From Polytrichum commune (Eukaryota > Streptophyta > Polytrichopsida > Polytrichales > Polytrichaceae), in contig OX485804.1 of assembly GCA_950295325.1 (NCBI GenBank), positions 13,456,001-13,516,000 on the forward strand: a stretch of DNA of 60,000 nucleotides. The letters run 5' to 3'. A program made the translations under genes and the position numbers. The notes below the pieces were generated by a model. That model was not told the DNA's origin and made no database searches. It worked only from the letters and a program-made list of their open reading frames with translations. Of the stretch, positions 24,938 to 37,510 are shown one piece after another. The first letter of the stretch is position 1. Every line of letters begins with the position of its first letter.

Positions 24938-25067
24938 GGGTTAGTTTCCATGTAGGCTGCTTGCCCACCAGAATTCTAGTGGCAACGTAGATTCCACCAC
25001 ATGGAATCTATGTTTCCACTCGAATCTGGTGGGCGAGCGGCCTACATGGAAAGTTGGAAACTAACCC
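24938..25067. repeat. 130-bp foldback hairpin
   Basis: GGGTTAGTTTCC at the left pairs with GGAAACTAACCC at the right. Inside, CCCACCAGAATTCTAGTGG pairs with CCACTCGAATCTGGTGGG, up to the AGATTCCA/TGGAATCT centre. The arms are about 60 bp with small indels. No gene content. Either a short foldback MITE or a precursor-like hairpin. Confidence 0.65.
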
Positions 25068-25560
25068 AAAGTGAACCAATATCATTACACTCCCAATAGG
25101 GCCACATTTAGAATATGATTTCTACCAGAGTCTCTTTGACACTCCATGACTGCTTTTTGACAATTGCAAACAGAAGACACACAAACTTCAAAAAGAGTCC
25201 TAGTGCAATACTCCTGCTCTGGTCGGCCAAGTATTTTATATGGAATCTAAACTACTAAAGAGTGAAGTATATTTCGAATGTGCCAATTTCAATCAAGACG
25301 TAAACCATTTGTGTACATTGGAAGGGCGCATCCAAGTTCTACAGATATGTGTTTTTTGCAATCTATTATACGAGGCAGGCATCGTGGATCTCTCATACCC
25401 AACGGGGTATGAACCTCATGTGGTAACAATTGAAGGTGTGATGCATGGCCAACATGTGGTGGTCGTAGCCGCATGGGCTAAGAACTATAGTGGAGGTAAG
25501 ACACGGACCACATTAGAACAAAACTTGCTTATCCAACTACACATTAGATTAATTAATTTA
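25068..25560. other. No supported gene
   Basis: A 140-codon open frame (25240-25662) runs into the foldback element below and has no recognisable domain, so I do not call it. Confidence 0.4.
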
Positions 25561-25874
25561 ATTCAACCAGGGTTTTGGTCAGGAGTTAGTTGTTTTGCAT
25601 ACATTTATTTTTCTTGTTCAAAATCTTTTCAGTGCATGCTTGGAGTCGGTGTGGAGGTCTAAATGAAGAACTTCTTATATTAGCTCATTGAGGGCCAAAC
25701 TCATTCTGGCATGTCATTTTGGTTCTTTGAGGTGCTAAAATGAGTTTGGTCCCTAATGAACCAATATAGGATGTTCAAACCCCCACACTAACTTCAAACA
25801 TGCACCAAAAACCTACTGAACATGGAAGTGTTGTATGTAAAACAACAAACTCCCGACCAAAACTCCAGTTGAAT
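25561..25874. mobile_element. Foldback element with ~150-bp inverted arms
   Basis: The left arm starts ATTCAACCAGGGTTTTGGTC and the right arm, reverse complemented, ATTCAACTGGAGTTTTGGTC. Pairing continues through GTTGTTTT, GCATGCTTGGAGT and CATTxAGGGxCCAAACTCAT to the centre. The two arms make up almost the whole 314 bp. A solitary arm of the same family lies near 19214-19370. No coding capacity; the target duplication is unclear. Confidence 0.7.
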
Positions 25875-28800
25875 CAAAGCATAGCTCTATTATATTTGTC
25901 TTTAGATCTTACCATTTAGGAATCCATATGCATGGATGACAAGTGCCAAACTGGTTCAATACATTAGATGGGAATGAACTGGTTCAAAACTGAATGTAAT
26001 AGGAAGGGAGACAACCCAATACATTCAGTTTTCATGTGCTATCGGATGCAGGCTGAAGCTCTCCACACTGAACTGGCATAACCAGAATTAGCATCCCATT
26101 AAGAGATCCAATCCCATCTAAGTGACACCAATTTGAACTCCGGTTGGCTCTATTTGGCCTACAGGTTGACAATGAATTTTTGTAAGATAGGAATATGTGC
26201 ATTATATGAATCAGTTGCTAATACCAAATTGAACTGTTAAAACCACAATATATTCTGTGGTACGCCTTAAGTTTCAATACCCTCTGAAGTTCAGCAGCCA
26301 GGTGTATGAAGCAAATCTTGCAAAATTAAGTTTAAGCTGAAATGGCACAGACAGACAACCCAATCATGCTGTGGATAACACCAAGTCAGAAAACAGGGAA
26401 ACTGGCATGCATCATGCGCGATCCCAACTTACATAAATGCGCGAAGCATAGTTAAACAATATTTTTCCTGCTGTCTCCGATTCGCGGCGTCAAAAGAAAT
26501 GCTGAGTGTTTGGAGTAGCACTCCTCTTGATGTCAATGGCCATGTGTAGTTTCCTGCTGGATTTCAGCTATGTCTATGGGCATCATTTCTCTATGCTTTA
26601 CACATGTGCAACTGGTTAGTTTTTTTATTCTGGATTTTTTCATCATGCATTTGCAAAGCACTTAAAGTTGCTGGCTGACGAGCATTTGCAAGGTAGCCTG
26701 ATCTCAAAAGGGATTCTTCCACTTTTGGCCAGCCTAGTTCTGAGTCACAATAAGGGTTGGTTTACATCATGGACCATGAAGTCATCCCATGGCGTTGTAA
26801 GAGCGCTTATTGGCTACTAAACTCGTCCCAACACCACTTTGCTTTACACCAAGGGAAAAATGGCAGACTGATCATGAAGGTCGAAGTCCCCAATAAACAT
26901 ATTCGAAGGCCTAATTAATACACTAACATGGTTCAATGGGTTTTGCGGTGAGAGAGGCAAGAGAGGTGCTATGGTAGGAAAAGGCAAAGGCCCATGGCAG
27001 AGAAATGCCGTTATATTATTTTTTTAATGAAAATTTTTGGGGCTTTATATACAACTCTGCCCACTAGGTAAGGCTCACAAGGCACATTTTTTAGCATTTA
27101 TGTGATGTAATGAATCTTGAGAAGCAAGTATGCCCTCTATGTGCTTTGATCATATCATAGCCCATGAGACACATTATTTCTTTTAAATAATGTTCTTTGT
27201 AAATTGATTTTTTAAAATATTGTTATTGGCATTTTTTGCCGAATATAAAATTTATTATTTTTCAAAATTGCCGAAAAAGTAAGAAATTTTTACTTCTCAC
27301 TAGAGTTTTACTTACAATGGAAGCATATGTGAATTTTGAAAGAGAGAAGGTGCTCCTTTTGTAATCAAGCTCACTTACATTAGTCCACAAAGAATATGGG
27401 TCAAGAAGTAGCAAGACTCTAGATGAGGCTTTTCAAATGTGTTGTACACAAATTTTTGGAGTCCAATTGAGCATAGAAGATGAAGTTTTATAGAATTTTG
27501 TCCAACTAACAAAAGTTGAGAAATCAATCCTTCTTCCACCTCCAACAAGTTTTGTGTCAAAATAAGTCTTTATGCAAAAGATATGGACAAAACATTGCAG
27601 CCGTGTGAAGATCAAAAAATTAAAATGCGTTCATAATAGTTTTTCGGAGCTCATTTGTGCATAGAAGATCAACTTTTTTGGAATTTTTTTGGTCTAAGAA
27701 AAGTTTAGAAATCAAGTAATCTTGCACCTCCAACAAATTTTATGTCATTTGAAGACTCTATGCAAAAGTTATGTGTGTTATAAAAATGAAGTCTAACTCG
27801 GTGCTTCACCTCAAAGTTTACATATCCCATATGCATTGTTGAACACAACTCCACTCTACTTGCATAAAGCACAGAGCATTCTCAACTCTTCACTCACATC
27901 TTACTTGTCATTCAATGCAAGAGAGATGTACAAGATATAAGCTTAAATAGAAAATTAAAAATGAATTTAAACTGAATTTTAAAAATTAAAAGAGAAAATT
28001 GCTGAAAATATGAATATACTATTTCTAGGTGCCGAACACTATTTTTTTACTTTTAATAATTATTCGGCAAGAGAGCGCCGAAGCTGCCTTAACATACGGT
28101 AGTCAAGTATATAGAAAAGTGTTGCAGTTACAAAAACCATAATTGTTTTGGTCAAACACCTAAAAGTAGTACCGGTAGTAAAATGTTGTTTAAAATGGAT
28201 ATTTTCATGGTGCCCTCTATTATTGTGTTAGGTACTCAAATATAGAATATCAAGATAAGATCTTCAAAACTTATCATAAAAAATATTGCTCAAAAGGCAA
28301 TGAATAAATCCAGTTTTGAAGGTAGATTTCATGACCTTAAATATTTTGAGGTTGGATTTTTTTTTCATATTCTTTGAATTCATTATAAACTTGAGGGCAC
28401 CGTTACAAGAATTTGTAGAAAAAACATCAATTCAATGTAATCTTATCATGTTTTAAACAAGTTTTAGACATTTACATGATCAATATATCTGCTTGCACAC
28501 TACTTGCATCATCTTCTAAACTATGTAAACTTCTCTTGAAATTTTTTATGTCAACATAAATTGCTCAGCTTTGTAGGTCAATGTGTTTGTCAAATGTTCA
28601 TGATTTTTTTCTTCACAAAATTAGAATTAGTATATGGTTTCAAATCACTTTCACTTACACCTATGTAGGGTAATGAAGTTGTATGCTTGACTGTGCTTGC
28701 GCCCCATCCAAGAATCTATAGTTATATAAACTCATGATTATTTTTTAGATTCAAGGATTCTTTTGGGTACAAATCAAACAATATAATTTAATTTCTTTGA

Positions 28801-28989
28801 AATATCATGTTTAGTGTAGGTTTAAATTATGATCTAGAAACTTATTATATTTAAAAACATGTATATTCCTCACGTAGGAATATGCAAAATGTTCCCATTG
28901 TTTCCGTTGTTCCCGTTGTTCTCGCTATTCCCTACGCTCACAACATTGGCACCCCAAACTATGGGTAGAATCTACTCTAAGATTGTTAA
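25875..28989. other. Gene-free; weak ~190-bp tandem similarity
   Basis: Blocks around 27455-27590 and 27645-27775 share GCATAGAAGAT, CACCTCCAACAA and ATGCAAAAG-TATG in the same order, resembling decayed retrotransposon LTR sequence. Nothing else recognised. Confidence 0.4.
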
Positions 28990-29405
28990 TTAGCATAACA
29001 TAAGCAAAGATGGATTCATTGCATGCGATTGATCGATTAGCATAACCTAAGTAAAGATGGATCCATTATCAAAGATCAATTATTGAGAATAACACATGCA
29101 ACATTGCAGAGATGGATCACTTAGTGCAACACAAGCATACTCGATAAATTATTTAGCATAACACACATTACAACAGAGATGAATCAATAGCCAAAGACGG
29201 TTCATTAGCGTATCACAAACAAAGATGGATCAATAAGCATAACACAAGAGAAGATAAATTAATTGGCATAGCAGAAATAGAGATGGATCAATTGCCAAAA
29301 TAGGACCAGCTAGAGACGGAATCAAATGCCAAAGATGAATCCATTAGCATAGCACAAGCAGAGATGGATTAGTTACCAGAGTTGGATCAATTAGCGGCAT
29401 ACCAC
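28990..29405. repeat. Degenerate minisatellite (AGAGATGGATCAATTAGCAT units)
   Basis: About ten or more imperfect units of roughly 30-45 bp built on AGAGATGGATCAATTAGCAT followed by AACACAAGC. Units are strongly diverged and of uneven length, so the array is old. No gene overlaps it. Confidence 0.7.
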
Positions 29406-29602
29406 AGCCATAACGTTGTGTTTTTATTTTTATTTTTGGGACTAAAGATAAGCCTCACCATGGAATCATCATCATGTGATGAGACTAAACAAGTGTAATC
29501 AACTACACAATCAGGCTCTTACTGACCAACTGCCCTCAATTGTAGATCTAAAATTATACTTGACAGAGTTTTCTTACAAACCAGGATGAACAAATCAGAT
29601 TA

Positions 29603-30520
29603 CAGTCCAGACTCTATAAATGTTACCCCTATAAGCGTTATAATTTCATATATGTTAAGAAAATTTTATCCCCTTACAAAAACACAATTGGTAAGACTAA
29701 TGAGTGTTATGTGTTAAGTGTTATAACATGCTCTACTCCCTTCTTTGTTAGTTGCACCTCTAAAAGTGTTAATTTTGAGAAAATCAAGGTAATAATATAT
29801 GAGAGCATACATTTTAAACATGTAATCACATTTATCCCATATTCTTTGTGAACGATTCAAAATTGTTGGAGGCACATGGGTGTTCTTTCGATCTCTATTG
29901 AGATGGAGATAGATGAAGCTAGGCGCTTGGTAGAGGTTGATGAAGTTGCTACTCTACTTTATCAACTGACGTTGTTGTTGTCTGATAATGAGGTGGGTGA
30001 CGTGGTGAATGCTCATGAATACCTCAATTATGAGATGGAGTTTGATTTAAACAACCCCTATGAACCTACCGATGAGGAGTTTTTGGATACGTATTCCCTC
30101 GTAACATCAAGAAATTGATGTTGATGAGGTTATGATCGATGTGGTAGAAGAAGTTGTAGGATTTAATGTTGTTGAGCGTTCTCTAGAGACTTTAAAGAAA
30201 TATTTTGAACAAAGACCAAATGATGCCCTATCACACATCAGGAGTCTTTCTTTCAGTTAGTTTAATTGGAAGAATCTCATCAAGTTACTACTATATAGAT
30301 TATTTCTTTCAAATAGTTTAGTTGAATTATGTATTATCATTTGTACTTTCATTTTTTATTTTTATAAAACATTATATTCTTCGTATTTGAAAATGTTAAG
30401 TGTTATTTCTATGAATGTTATTAATCATTGATATGAACTCTATAAGTGTTACTTGTTATAATTCTATACATGCTTATTTTTTGCTACTTCTGACCTGTAA
30501 CATTTATAGAGTCCTGACTG
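29603..30520 (+). mobile_element. pogo/Emigrant-like DNA transposon, internally deleted, TA target
   Basis: A 918-bp element. Left terminus CAGTCCAGACTCTATAAATG; right terminus, reverse complemented, CAGTCAGGACTCTATAAATG; both are followed by TTAC. It is flanked by TA at 29601-29602 and 30521-30522. The termini resemble the CAGT...CTCTATAAAT ends that I recall for the plant pogo-type elements Lemi1/Emigrant. It still carries the broken C-terminal end of a Tigger/pogo-type transposase (see the next entry). The CTATAAGxGTTAT motif recurs beside each end. The catalytic part of the transposase is missing, so the copy is non-autonomous. Confidence 0.83.
29876..30260 (+). pseudogene. C-terminal remnant of a pogo/Tigger-type transposase
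   Basis: The frame starting at 29876 reads an acidic tail (EYLNYEMEFD, YEPTDEEFLD) and breaks near 30113. Sequence from there in the next frame continues to a TAG at 30258-30260 with SLETLKKYFEQ and ALSHIRSLS. In Tigger/pogo DDE transposases the region after the DDE domain has this layout: an acidic (L/P)TDEE segment, then an ALETLRxYFEQ-like helix, then a short helix at the end. The DDE catalytic domain and the DNA-binding domain are absent. The frameshift and deletion make it non-functional. Identification is by pattern recall, supported by the pogo-like termini around it. Confidence 0.7.
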
Positions 30521-33500
30521 TAGTTGGTATCAGAATCTCAAACAGCGTCCGGCAAGAGCCTAAGGCTAATACAAATGCAGCCTACAAAATTTGTGACTTA
30601 GCCTATAAAATTTTGAAAGTGTAGGACAAAGAGCCTATGGACAATTTAAAAACATAGGATATCAACCTATGTGATAAAAAACATGTAGGAATTTTTTCCT
30701 ACAAATTTTTTAAAAGAGAGGATTTTAGTCATTCATCCTTCTTCAAATTGGGAAATTAGTTGGCCTAAGTACATATCTTTAGGCTATATCTTGCAGGAAG
30801 AGTAGAGGTTGAATCAGATGATGGTGAGGACTTTCACCCTTAAACTCATTTGAATTTTAGCAACCTTTCATAACTTATAATCAACTCTTTAAAAAAGAGT
30901 TGGTTAATCCTTGGCCTTCAAACGTGGTGAAGGGCTTAGCCAGGTTCAATTCCTGCCAAGGATACCACTTAGTACTCAAAATTTGAATTTAAAGCCTACA
31001 ACATTAAAAGATATGAAGGATTTTAACCTACTAAAGATTAGTTTTGAAGGCAATTGGCGGGTAACTTAAAAACTCAAAGGTTTTCAACTTACAAAAATTT
31101 GATATTGTATGATGCAACCTATGCCATGAGGGAAATAGCCTATGCCCTTTTAAAGAGGTAGCTCAGGTAGGCAATTAACCTTAATAACTTCAAAAACTTT
31201 TCGGACGTTGATCTCAAATGAATCAATTGGCTAGAGACCAACCTCTGACTTATAATCCTACATATATATACTGATGACTGGGTACCCAGAATCTGGAAGA
31301 ACTAAGCGCAGACAATTGGCAGTCTTGAGAAGTAGCTGGGTCCATGGCTGCTTGGCAGGCTTAATTTGTCATTGAATGACAGGTTCCTGACGTTGTCCTC
31401 ATCAGTCCCGTAGAGTCGTAGACTGTGGAAAGAATCATCCAGCAAATAAAGTGATGCATCTGATGAATACACGAAATAAAGTTGTGATGCTTTCGAAGAA
31501 TATGCATGGTGATGAGCAGCACGTGAAACATCCGACATTACCAACTTCATATGATAAGCTACCAAAGGGCAACATTTCGTATAGTATATACTCTCAGATA
31601 AGCAGAAATAAATCGGCCTCTCGTGGAATTTCATAGTCATGGGTACATTGAAATGAAAAGGTTCTGCAAATTGTGAGCAAGTTCCGTAAGGTGCACTTGA
31701 TGATTTCTAAAGCACCTTTGTAGTAGCAGCTTTGGTTAGGTTAGGATCAACTCAATGAATATCCTCTGAAGGGCGCCCTCCCATTTCATTCCATTTTCAA
31801 ATCATGAACCGCAATCTCTTGTAATTAATGACAATGCCACCCCTTTGCCGTGGCTTGACCATTACATCTGGTAATGAACACGTATTGTAATTGGCTATAG
31901 ACGTAGGTACCCAACACCTATCTCATGGCTGCCCTGGCTACGTAGATTGGTCACCCACTACAACCCATGGCAAGGTTCCTTGCATCCATCATCTAGTTCA
32001 TAATGAGGTTATAATGGGTTAATTAAGAAAGCAAACCTAATAAGGCACATTTTCATGTCCCATCGAAGTTGGCAAAAACCATTGGACCCCCCTCCACTAT
32101 CCACATGGAAGTGTACTGTAGTTTTTCTCCTGGAAACAACAGTTTATGGCCAACACAATTGTAGGGCATAGTTGAAGTTTGAGGAGGGGACTTGACTGCC
32201 TCTCTTTTCTAGAACCCATAAATTGACTTTCATTTGAGCAAAACATAATTGATTTTCATAAGTGTTTTGGTGTGGACCCAAGATTTTGGTATTTTGCACT
32301 ATTCTTTTTTCATGGTGCCATGTTCTTAGTATTCAAATCTTGCGTGTAGCATTCATAATAATGGATATACTCTCATTTTTCTAGAATCTCAAAGCACAAA
32401 GTTTAATCAATTTCATGCTATATGTCAAGTTGGTGAGTGCGAGGATGGTCACATTCAAACTTGCATGTCGTACAACAAAGCAAACATACTCTCTCACATG
32501 TTGGCTGCCCTATTCCACATGAAAGTGCTTGGCCATCAAGATGGTTAAAGATATTGACAAAAGCCTCACGGATGACTACCCCATGTCGACGAACTCTATT
32601 TTGCTTCACTAGAACAACCAACACATGGAAGTGTGCCCTAACGTATGCTCTAATCTCTGCCAGTAGCTTCAAGGCATTTAGACATCTCGAAAACAGACTT
32701 CAAATACTGCTATGAATAAAGTACACAAAGTGATTCATATTACCAATGAGGTCACCTCCATCACAAGAGCCCTGAATTCAGTTTATCACCTCTGTATCCA
32801 ATATCTATGAAACCGGTTAGATGCTACCACATCGAACCCCAGCTCTGCCCCAGTTGAAGCCCAGCTAGAAATCTCTAAATTGCAAAAGGGATTCCACTGG
32901 CCTTTGTGGACGATATCAATTCTTACTCAGCTACTGGATACAGCCTTTGAGCATTAGTTAACCTTGCCCAGAAGTCACGCTAATGTCAAACTCAGCAATT
33001 TCCAATTCAAGACAAACATTGCGACCTCAAGGGCTATTTACACGTCACAACTGGTTGTGGTTGAGGCTGTGGTTTAGGCCACAAATACTGTCTTTGCGGT
33101 GTAATGTAAGCATGCTTAATTTGTTTAGTTGTGTTAATCATACAGGTCCTATATGTTTAAGTTTTGTATCCTTAGGTGTGTGGATCTACGAAACGACACC
33201 AAAAAGACATGTGTTTAAAAGAAGATGCAAGACACAACACATGCTCATAATTTGTTAGGTTTTCTAGGTTCAAAAGTCAACACAGTTGGGGGACGTGCCG
33301 CAGGGGGGGGGGCTATATGAACAATAAGAAAAAAGAAAATGTTCATTTTTGATAATTCATTGAGTAAGATCTTCATGTGAGCTCCAAAATTAATGAGAAA
33401 ATCAACTACAACCTCAATTTGGGTTTGCTAATCATCTTATATTAATTTGAAATCCACCTGTTTAGTTATAGTTAAAGAGTGGATATGACCACCAATATTT

Positions 33501-35418
33501 TCCTTAGAGCACGTTCACCAATCTACAAAATAACCACTTGCAACGGTAGTGTGTCAAGATCATTCCAAGGGCACCCACCAGCTTCAACCAAGCCGAAACC
33601 AATCCATCCGTAGGCCTTGCAATCAACTCCCCGGGCCGTAACCTTGATGTGATTTTGTTGGCCTTTCTATGGCTCTTCAAGGCTAGCTAGTCAATGGTAG
33701 AATAGGGCAAGTCAAGCCCATGCCCTTGATGCTTTCCCACAAGCCGGAGTATGCTCACCCACCTCCAATTCTTGCGCAACTCCCGAGCATGCCCATCTAC
33801 TGTCACGTTAGCATTGTTTGCAGTGCTATACACCTGCGTTGCGTAGAGGTGGCAGTCCGCTACCTACATGGCACTGACTCAGTCCACGGAGAAAGTTGCA
33901 GCTTGGGCAACAACAAAGGAACCAATAACCTCACTAATAGCTTTAGTTGCCATGCGGCGAATCAAAGAGACAATTTTCATAGTAGCAAAGGGGATAGGAT
34001 ACTCTTAGTTAGTTCATACCTATATCAATTTCATAAGATCAATCACTTCAACCTAGCAAAATAAGAATGTTTTTTTGGATGAGAATAGAAGATGTTTGGA
34101 ACAATAAGTGGTCTAGAACGATTGCAGAGTAGTAGGCAAGAAGTTTGCAGATGAAGTGGGGGAGCATCAAGTACAATGTGTCCAGATTTCATGGAATCTC
34201 CCTAAATCTAAAGGCTCCCAATGAGAGTGGGAAGAGTAATGAAGATCTTCATTATGATTTTCATCAAATACATCAATTGAAGCATCCCAAGGGTTTGGAT
34301 TTTTGGGTAAAAATATTAGTGGTGTATCTTGAGAAAGATACCACATCGGGTGGAGCTCCGTAACAATTTGGCAAAGGCTCCTCAATTCCTCAAGAGGAAG
34401 AGGTCCGCCAATGCTTTGGGTGCTATAAAAAACCAGCAATGGAGAGCAAGTTTGTGGAGCATTCATTTTTGGGCATATAAATAAATAAGGTTAGTAGGCA
34501 CATCATCAAATCAACAGCTACCATGTGTCAAGAAAGCAAAGGAGGGATTGGTGAATTTGAGGAAAAAAGAATAAGTGACATATGCACAAACTCAAGTTTT
34601 GATGGTGGTGGCACGAGCAATTTTGCCAGAAACTGCCACACAAAAACATTTTGATATCATCATTGATGGCGTAGCAGATCCTATGGCATGGAAGTATCAC
34701 ACCTTGAGGCGAGATAAAGAACTTGAAAAATTGAATAAGAGGTTGATGGAACTGGATTTGGTACTTTGCGCCACATTCTAGATGGGTGTACCATTTAATC
34801 TTGCTCTTCACTCACCTCCTATTCATTGTGTTCAATTACCTCATATTCATCATGCTCACTCACCCAATACAAGGATCAATCCAATTGAAATGCATAATGA
34901 CATTGTTTTAGAAAGATATATAATCCAGAATGATTATTATGATGGTGATCATGATTGGGAGAAAGAATGTGAAGAGATATGCAATTCAGAGAAAGGAGTT
35001 CATTCTCCCCACATGTGTAAAACAAACAAGACATTTGTTGAACTCATTTGTTCAAAACACACAAGACACTCAAATTTAAAATAAGAGATGTGTCAAGACT
35101 TATGAAAGTGCTCATAGCCAACATCATATGTTTTCATTTGGCATGAATTGTAATTAACTTTTATAGTTTAGGGATGTTTTTATGGTGTTCTTGTAGAATT
35201 TCAAATTACATATCAATCTCTCTAGCATTATACCCCCTCCCCACTTGACATTACTTGACTGGCCATCCAAACTCTAAATGCAAAGCCTGTCACGTTCACT
35301 CTGCAACCAACTTCGGAAGAGATTTATTGTGTTGCCTAATGCCTTGGGCATTTTAGTGATATATTATACACACATGGCCCTGTGTCTTAGCATAAACGCT
35401 ACGTGAGTTCCAGCAGGG
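30521..35418. other. Mostly gene-free; scattered decayed frames
   Basis: Short frames without stop in one or other strand (minus 31302-31640; minus 32418-32672; plus 34145-34363; plus 34575-35084) show no recognisable domain. The 34.1-35.1 kb block, with a CFGCYKK stretch near 34410 and a charged LRRDKELEKLNKRL stretch, could be eroded gag-like retrotransposon sequence, but that is weak. G10 occurs at 33303-33312. A dispersed copy of the SSL-intron repeat is near 31840-32000. Confidence 0.35.
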
Positions 35419-35489
35419 TTTTAGGAATTCTCCTACCTTATTCGAACTCTATCTAATAAGGTTTGAATAAGGTAGGAGAATTCCTAAAA
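35419..35489. repeat. 71-bp hairpin, 29-bp arms (28 of 29 pair)
   Basis: TTTTAGGAATTCTCCTACCT at the left continues to TATTCGAAC; its complement lies at 35461-35489 with one mismatch, around a 13-base loop. It sits 34 bp from the dispersed repeat at 35523, so the two may be parts of one element. Confidence 0.75.
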
Positions 35490-35522
35490 GCCTTCGTCAC
35501 ACCTGCTTGACTTCGGAGAGAG

Positions 35523-35605
35523 CTACACTAAATATGGTATTTTGTGTCATATTGTATTTAATGTCACTATGGTAACTTTTCGGATGACACTTCTTATGAA
35601 TAAGT
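35523..35605 (+). repeat. Dispersed repeat, copy 2 (CTACACTAAATAT family)
   Basis: Matches the reverse complement of 20948-21030 along its length. See that entry for the shared blocks. Confidence 0.6.
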
Positions 35606-36242
35606 GAACAAATATAAGCGAACATGGTGGTCTTGTACATCATTTGTGACAATAAAATAAGCCTTTCATTTGTCTCCTAAAAAAATACATAGTTCAGAAT
35701 TATAAAACACCAAACAAGGTCTTGCTATTTGTAAAACATATGGACCCCATAACCATGATGTTTGCATCAATGACCTCTTAGTGAATTGAGATGTTAATTA
35801 TCACATCCAACTTCCACAACATTATCCTTTAGGTTCATTGCTCTTCTGCTTAACCCTCCAAAAATTTCCTCGTAGGGATGCTCCCTCAAATATTTTAGAG
35901 CTATCCTTGGGTGTAAGCTTACAACACTTTATACCGCTCTAGGAATGATTGGGTCCAAAATACTTGGTATCCAAACACCCTTTCATACACCCTATCACTA
36001 GACTCAAGATTGGACTCAAGATATTTCAATGGTTTTATGTCAAATTTGGTGGAAAACTTAATATCTTTGAGTTGAGACTCAAGACTCACAAGATTGGGCA
36101 GGAAAGTGGCACCAAAAGAACACCACTTCAATTTTCAATCCCTGGACTCGACCCAAAGATATTTCATGATACTAAACTCCTTCCAAGGGTCCAAGAGTTT
36201 GCTCTAGACCAAAATAGTTGGTTTGTGTTTAGAGGTTCTTTA

Positions 36243-36718
36243 GGGCCACTTCACACACGAGCCAAGTGCCATGACCATGAAATTGTGAGAGCCCAAAAGA
36301 AAGTGCCCAAGGGTTGTCCCAACACACCTTCAAAATCATGTAGTGTGGTCACGGATCCTCAAGTGTAGTGTGAAGTCATATGTGACCAGGTCCTCAACTA
36401 AATGCTATTTCAATGAATTTCTATTCATGCGGGTCCTCACACATGATAAAATAGAATAAATCAACGGTTGTGAGCTTCAGAGTGAAATGGTCTTCCTGTT
36501 TTGTGTGAGGCCTACCTCCAAGAGGCGGTTTTTGAAAATAGTCCAAGTGACCATGAATCATGATCCATTTAATGCCATGTAGGAATCCATGTGGACTTTA
36601 CATCCATCTTGCATTCACTCAAGCATAGTGTAAAGTGAACTTGGACCAGCTCCGCCTTTGCCACCAGTGAGAGTGCTTGAAGTGTACTGGTCAGGGGCTC
36701 TAAGTCTCGTGTGTGAAG
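36243..36718. mobile_element. PIF/Harbinger-type MITE, second copy, right end damaged
   Basis: The left end GGGCCACTTCACACACGAGC is preceded by TTA, as expected for a TWA target. Internal blocks (CCTCAAGxxTAGTGTGAAGT; TTCACTCAAGCATAGTG) match the 15853-16415 element. The right end stops after CTCGTGTGTGAAG without the final GGCCC and without a second TWA, so about 5 bp were lost or replaced. Confidence 0.65.
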
Positions 36719-36769
36719 CATGAATCATGATTCATGTGAGCACACTCTAAGGAAGGGAAAAGTTTCAGA

Positions 36770-37510
36770 GGGTATCAAGACAAGGCACGACGATGTACCT
36801 CTTCTTCAGATGGGTCTCCGTAAAATTGTACATTCTAGAGGACAGTGTTAAATCAACATCACATCTTACCAAACTTTAGCAGGGTTGACCTTGGAGTGGT
36901 GCCAAAAAGAGAGCCCTGTTGTGCCTCTTGTCAAGCCGGCTCTTCATAGGAATGTAGAGGACAAGGTTTCATTAATCCTCGAAACAACAAATTTCAAAAA
37001 CGGGGGCCGTATGAGTTCCTTATGGAATCTTGAAGGTGGCGGCGCTAACTCTTGGAGGGTGCCAAGAAGAGTTGCCATGTCGCACCTCTTCTTAAGGGGC
37101 CAGGTTTCTACATAGAAGTGTAGACATAACATTATTAAGCAGTGTGCGTCCGTTCATGTGGATCCTGAGAATATAACCATGGGATGCCGCAGCTAGTGGA
37201 CATTCAGACTCCTGAGAATATAACCATGGGTGAATGTCCACTAGCTGCGGCATCCCATGGTTATATTCTTAGGATCCACATGAACGGATGCACACTGCTT
37301 AATAATGTTATGAAAGACAACGTTTTCTTAATTTTGATTTTTTAAAGTAATAAAGTAGTAAAGTAAAGTAAAATGAAATGAAACTAGTAATGAGGCTTGG
37401 ATGGGTTCCTTACCAAAGTTTAAAGGCGGGTGGACTCTCAGAAGGTGCCAAGATAAGGTACACCATTGTACCTCTTCTTCACGAATTTCTCTATAGATGT
37501 GTGTAATGGA
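36770..37510. repeat. Four diverged repeat units interrupted by a hairpin element
   Basis: A block of the form GTGCCAAGAAGAG...CACCTCTTCTT...GAATGTAGAGGACA recurs at about 36774, 36897, 37059 and 37445. The last two also share the preceding GGTTCCTTA...GGCG segment. The wide gap before the last unit holds the 188-bp hairpin at 37125-37312. No open frame spans the units. Confidence 0.5.
37125..37312. repeat. 188-bp near-perfect foldback hairpin
   Basis: Left arm 37125-37206 and right arm 37231-37312 (82 bp each) pair with only about two mismatches and no indel. The 24-base loop is itself a third, direct copy of part of the arm (CCTGAGAATATAACCATGGG occurs at 37174-37193 and again in the loop). 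An RNA from either strand would form a long double-stranded stem. Confidence 0.85.

Noticed and set aside
25240-25662. 140-codon open frame on the plus strand
   Set aside because: Its second half lies inside the foldback element and no domain is recognisable.
30908-30965. tRNA-like stretch with GGTTCAATTCC (B box)
   Set aside because: No cloverleaf can be drawn with a proper acceptor stem, and no A box at correct spacing; possibly an old SINE fragment.
31302-31640. 112-codon minus-strand open frame
   Set aside because: No known motif, no splice partners, and a dispersed repeat adjoins it.
34145-35084. Possible gag-like retrotransposon remnant
   Set aside because: Only a CFGCYKK stretch and a charged helix suggest it; frames are broken and no polymerase, integrase or LTR is found.
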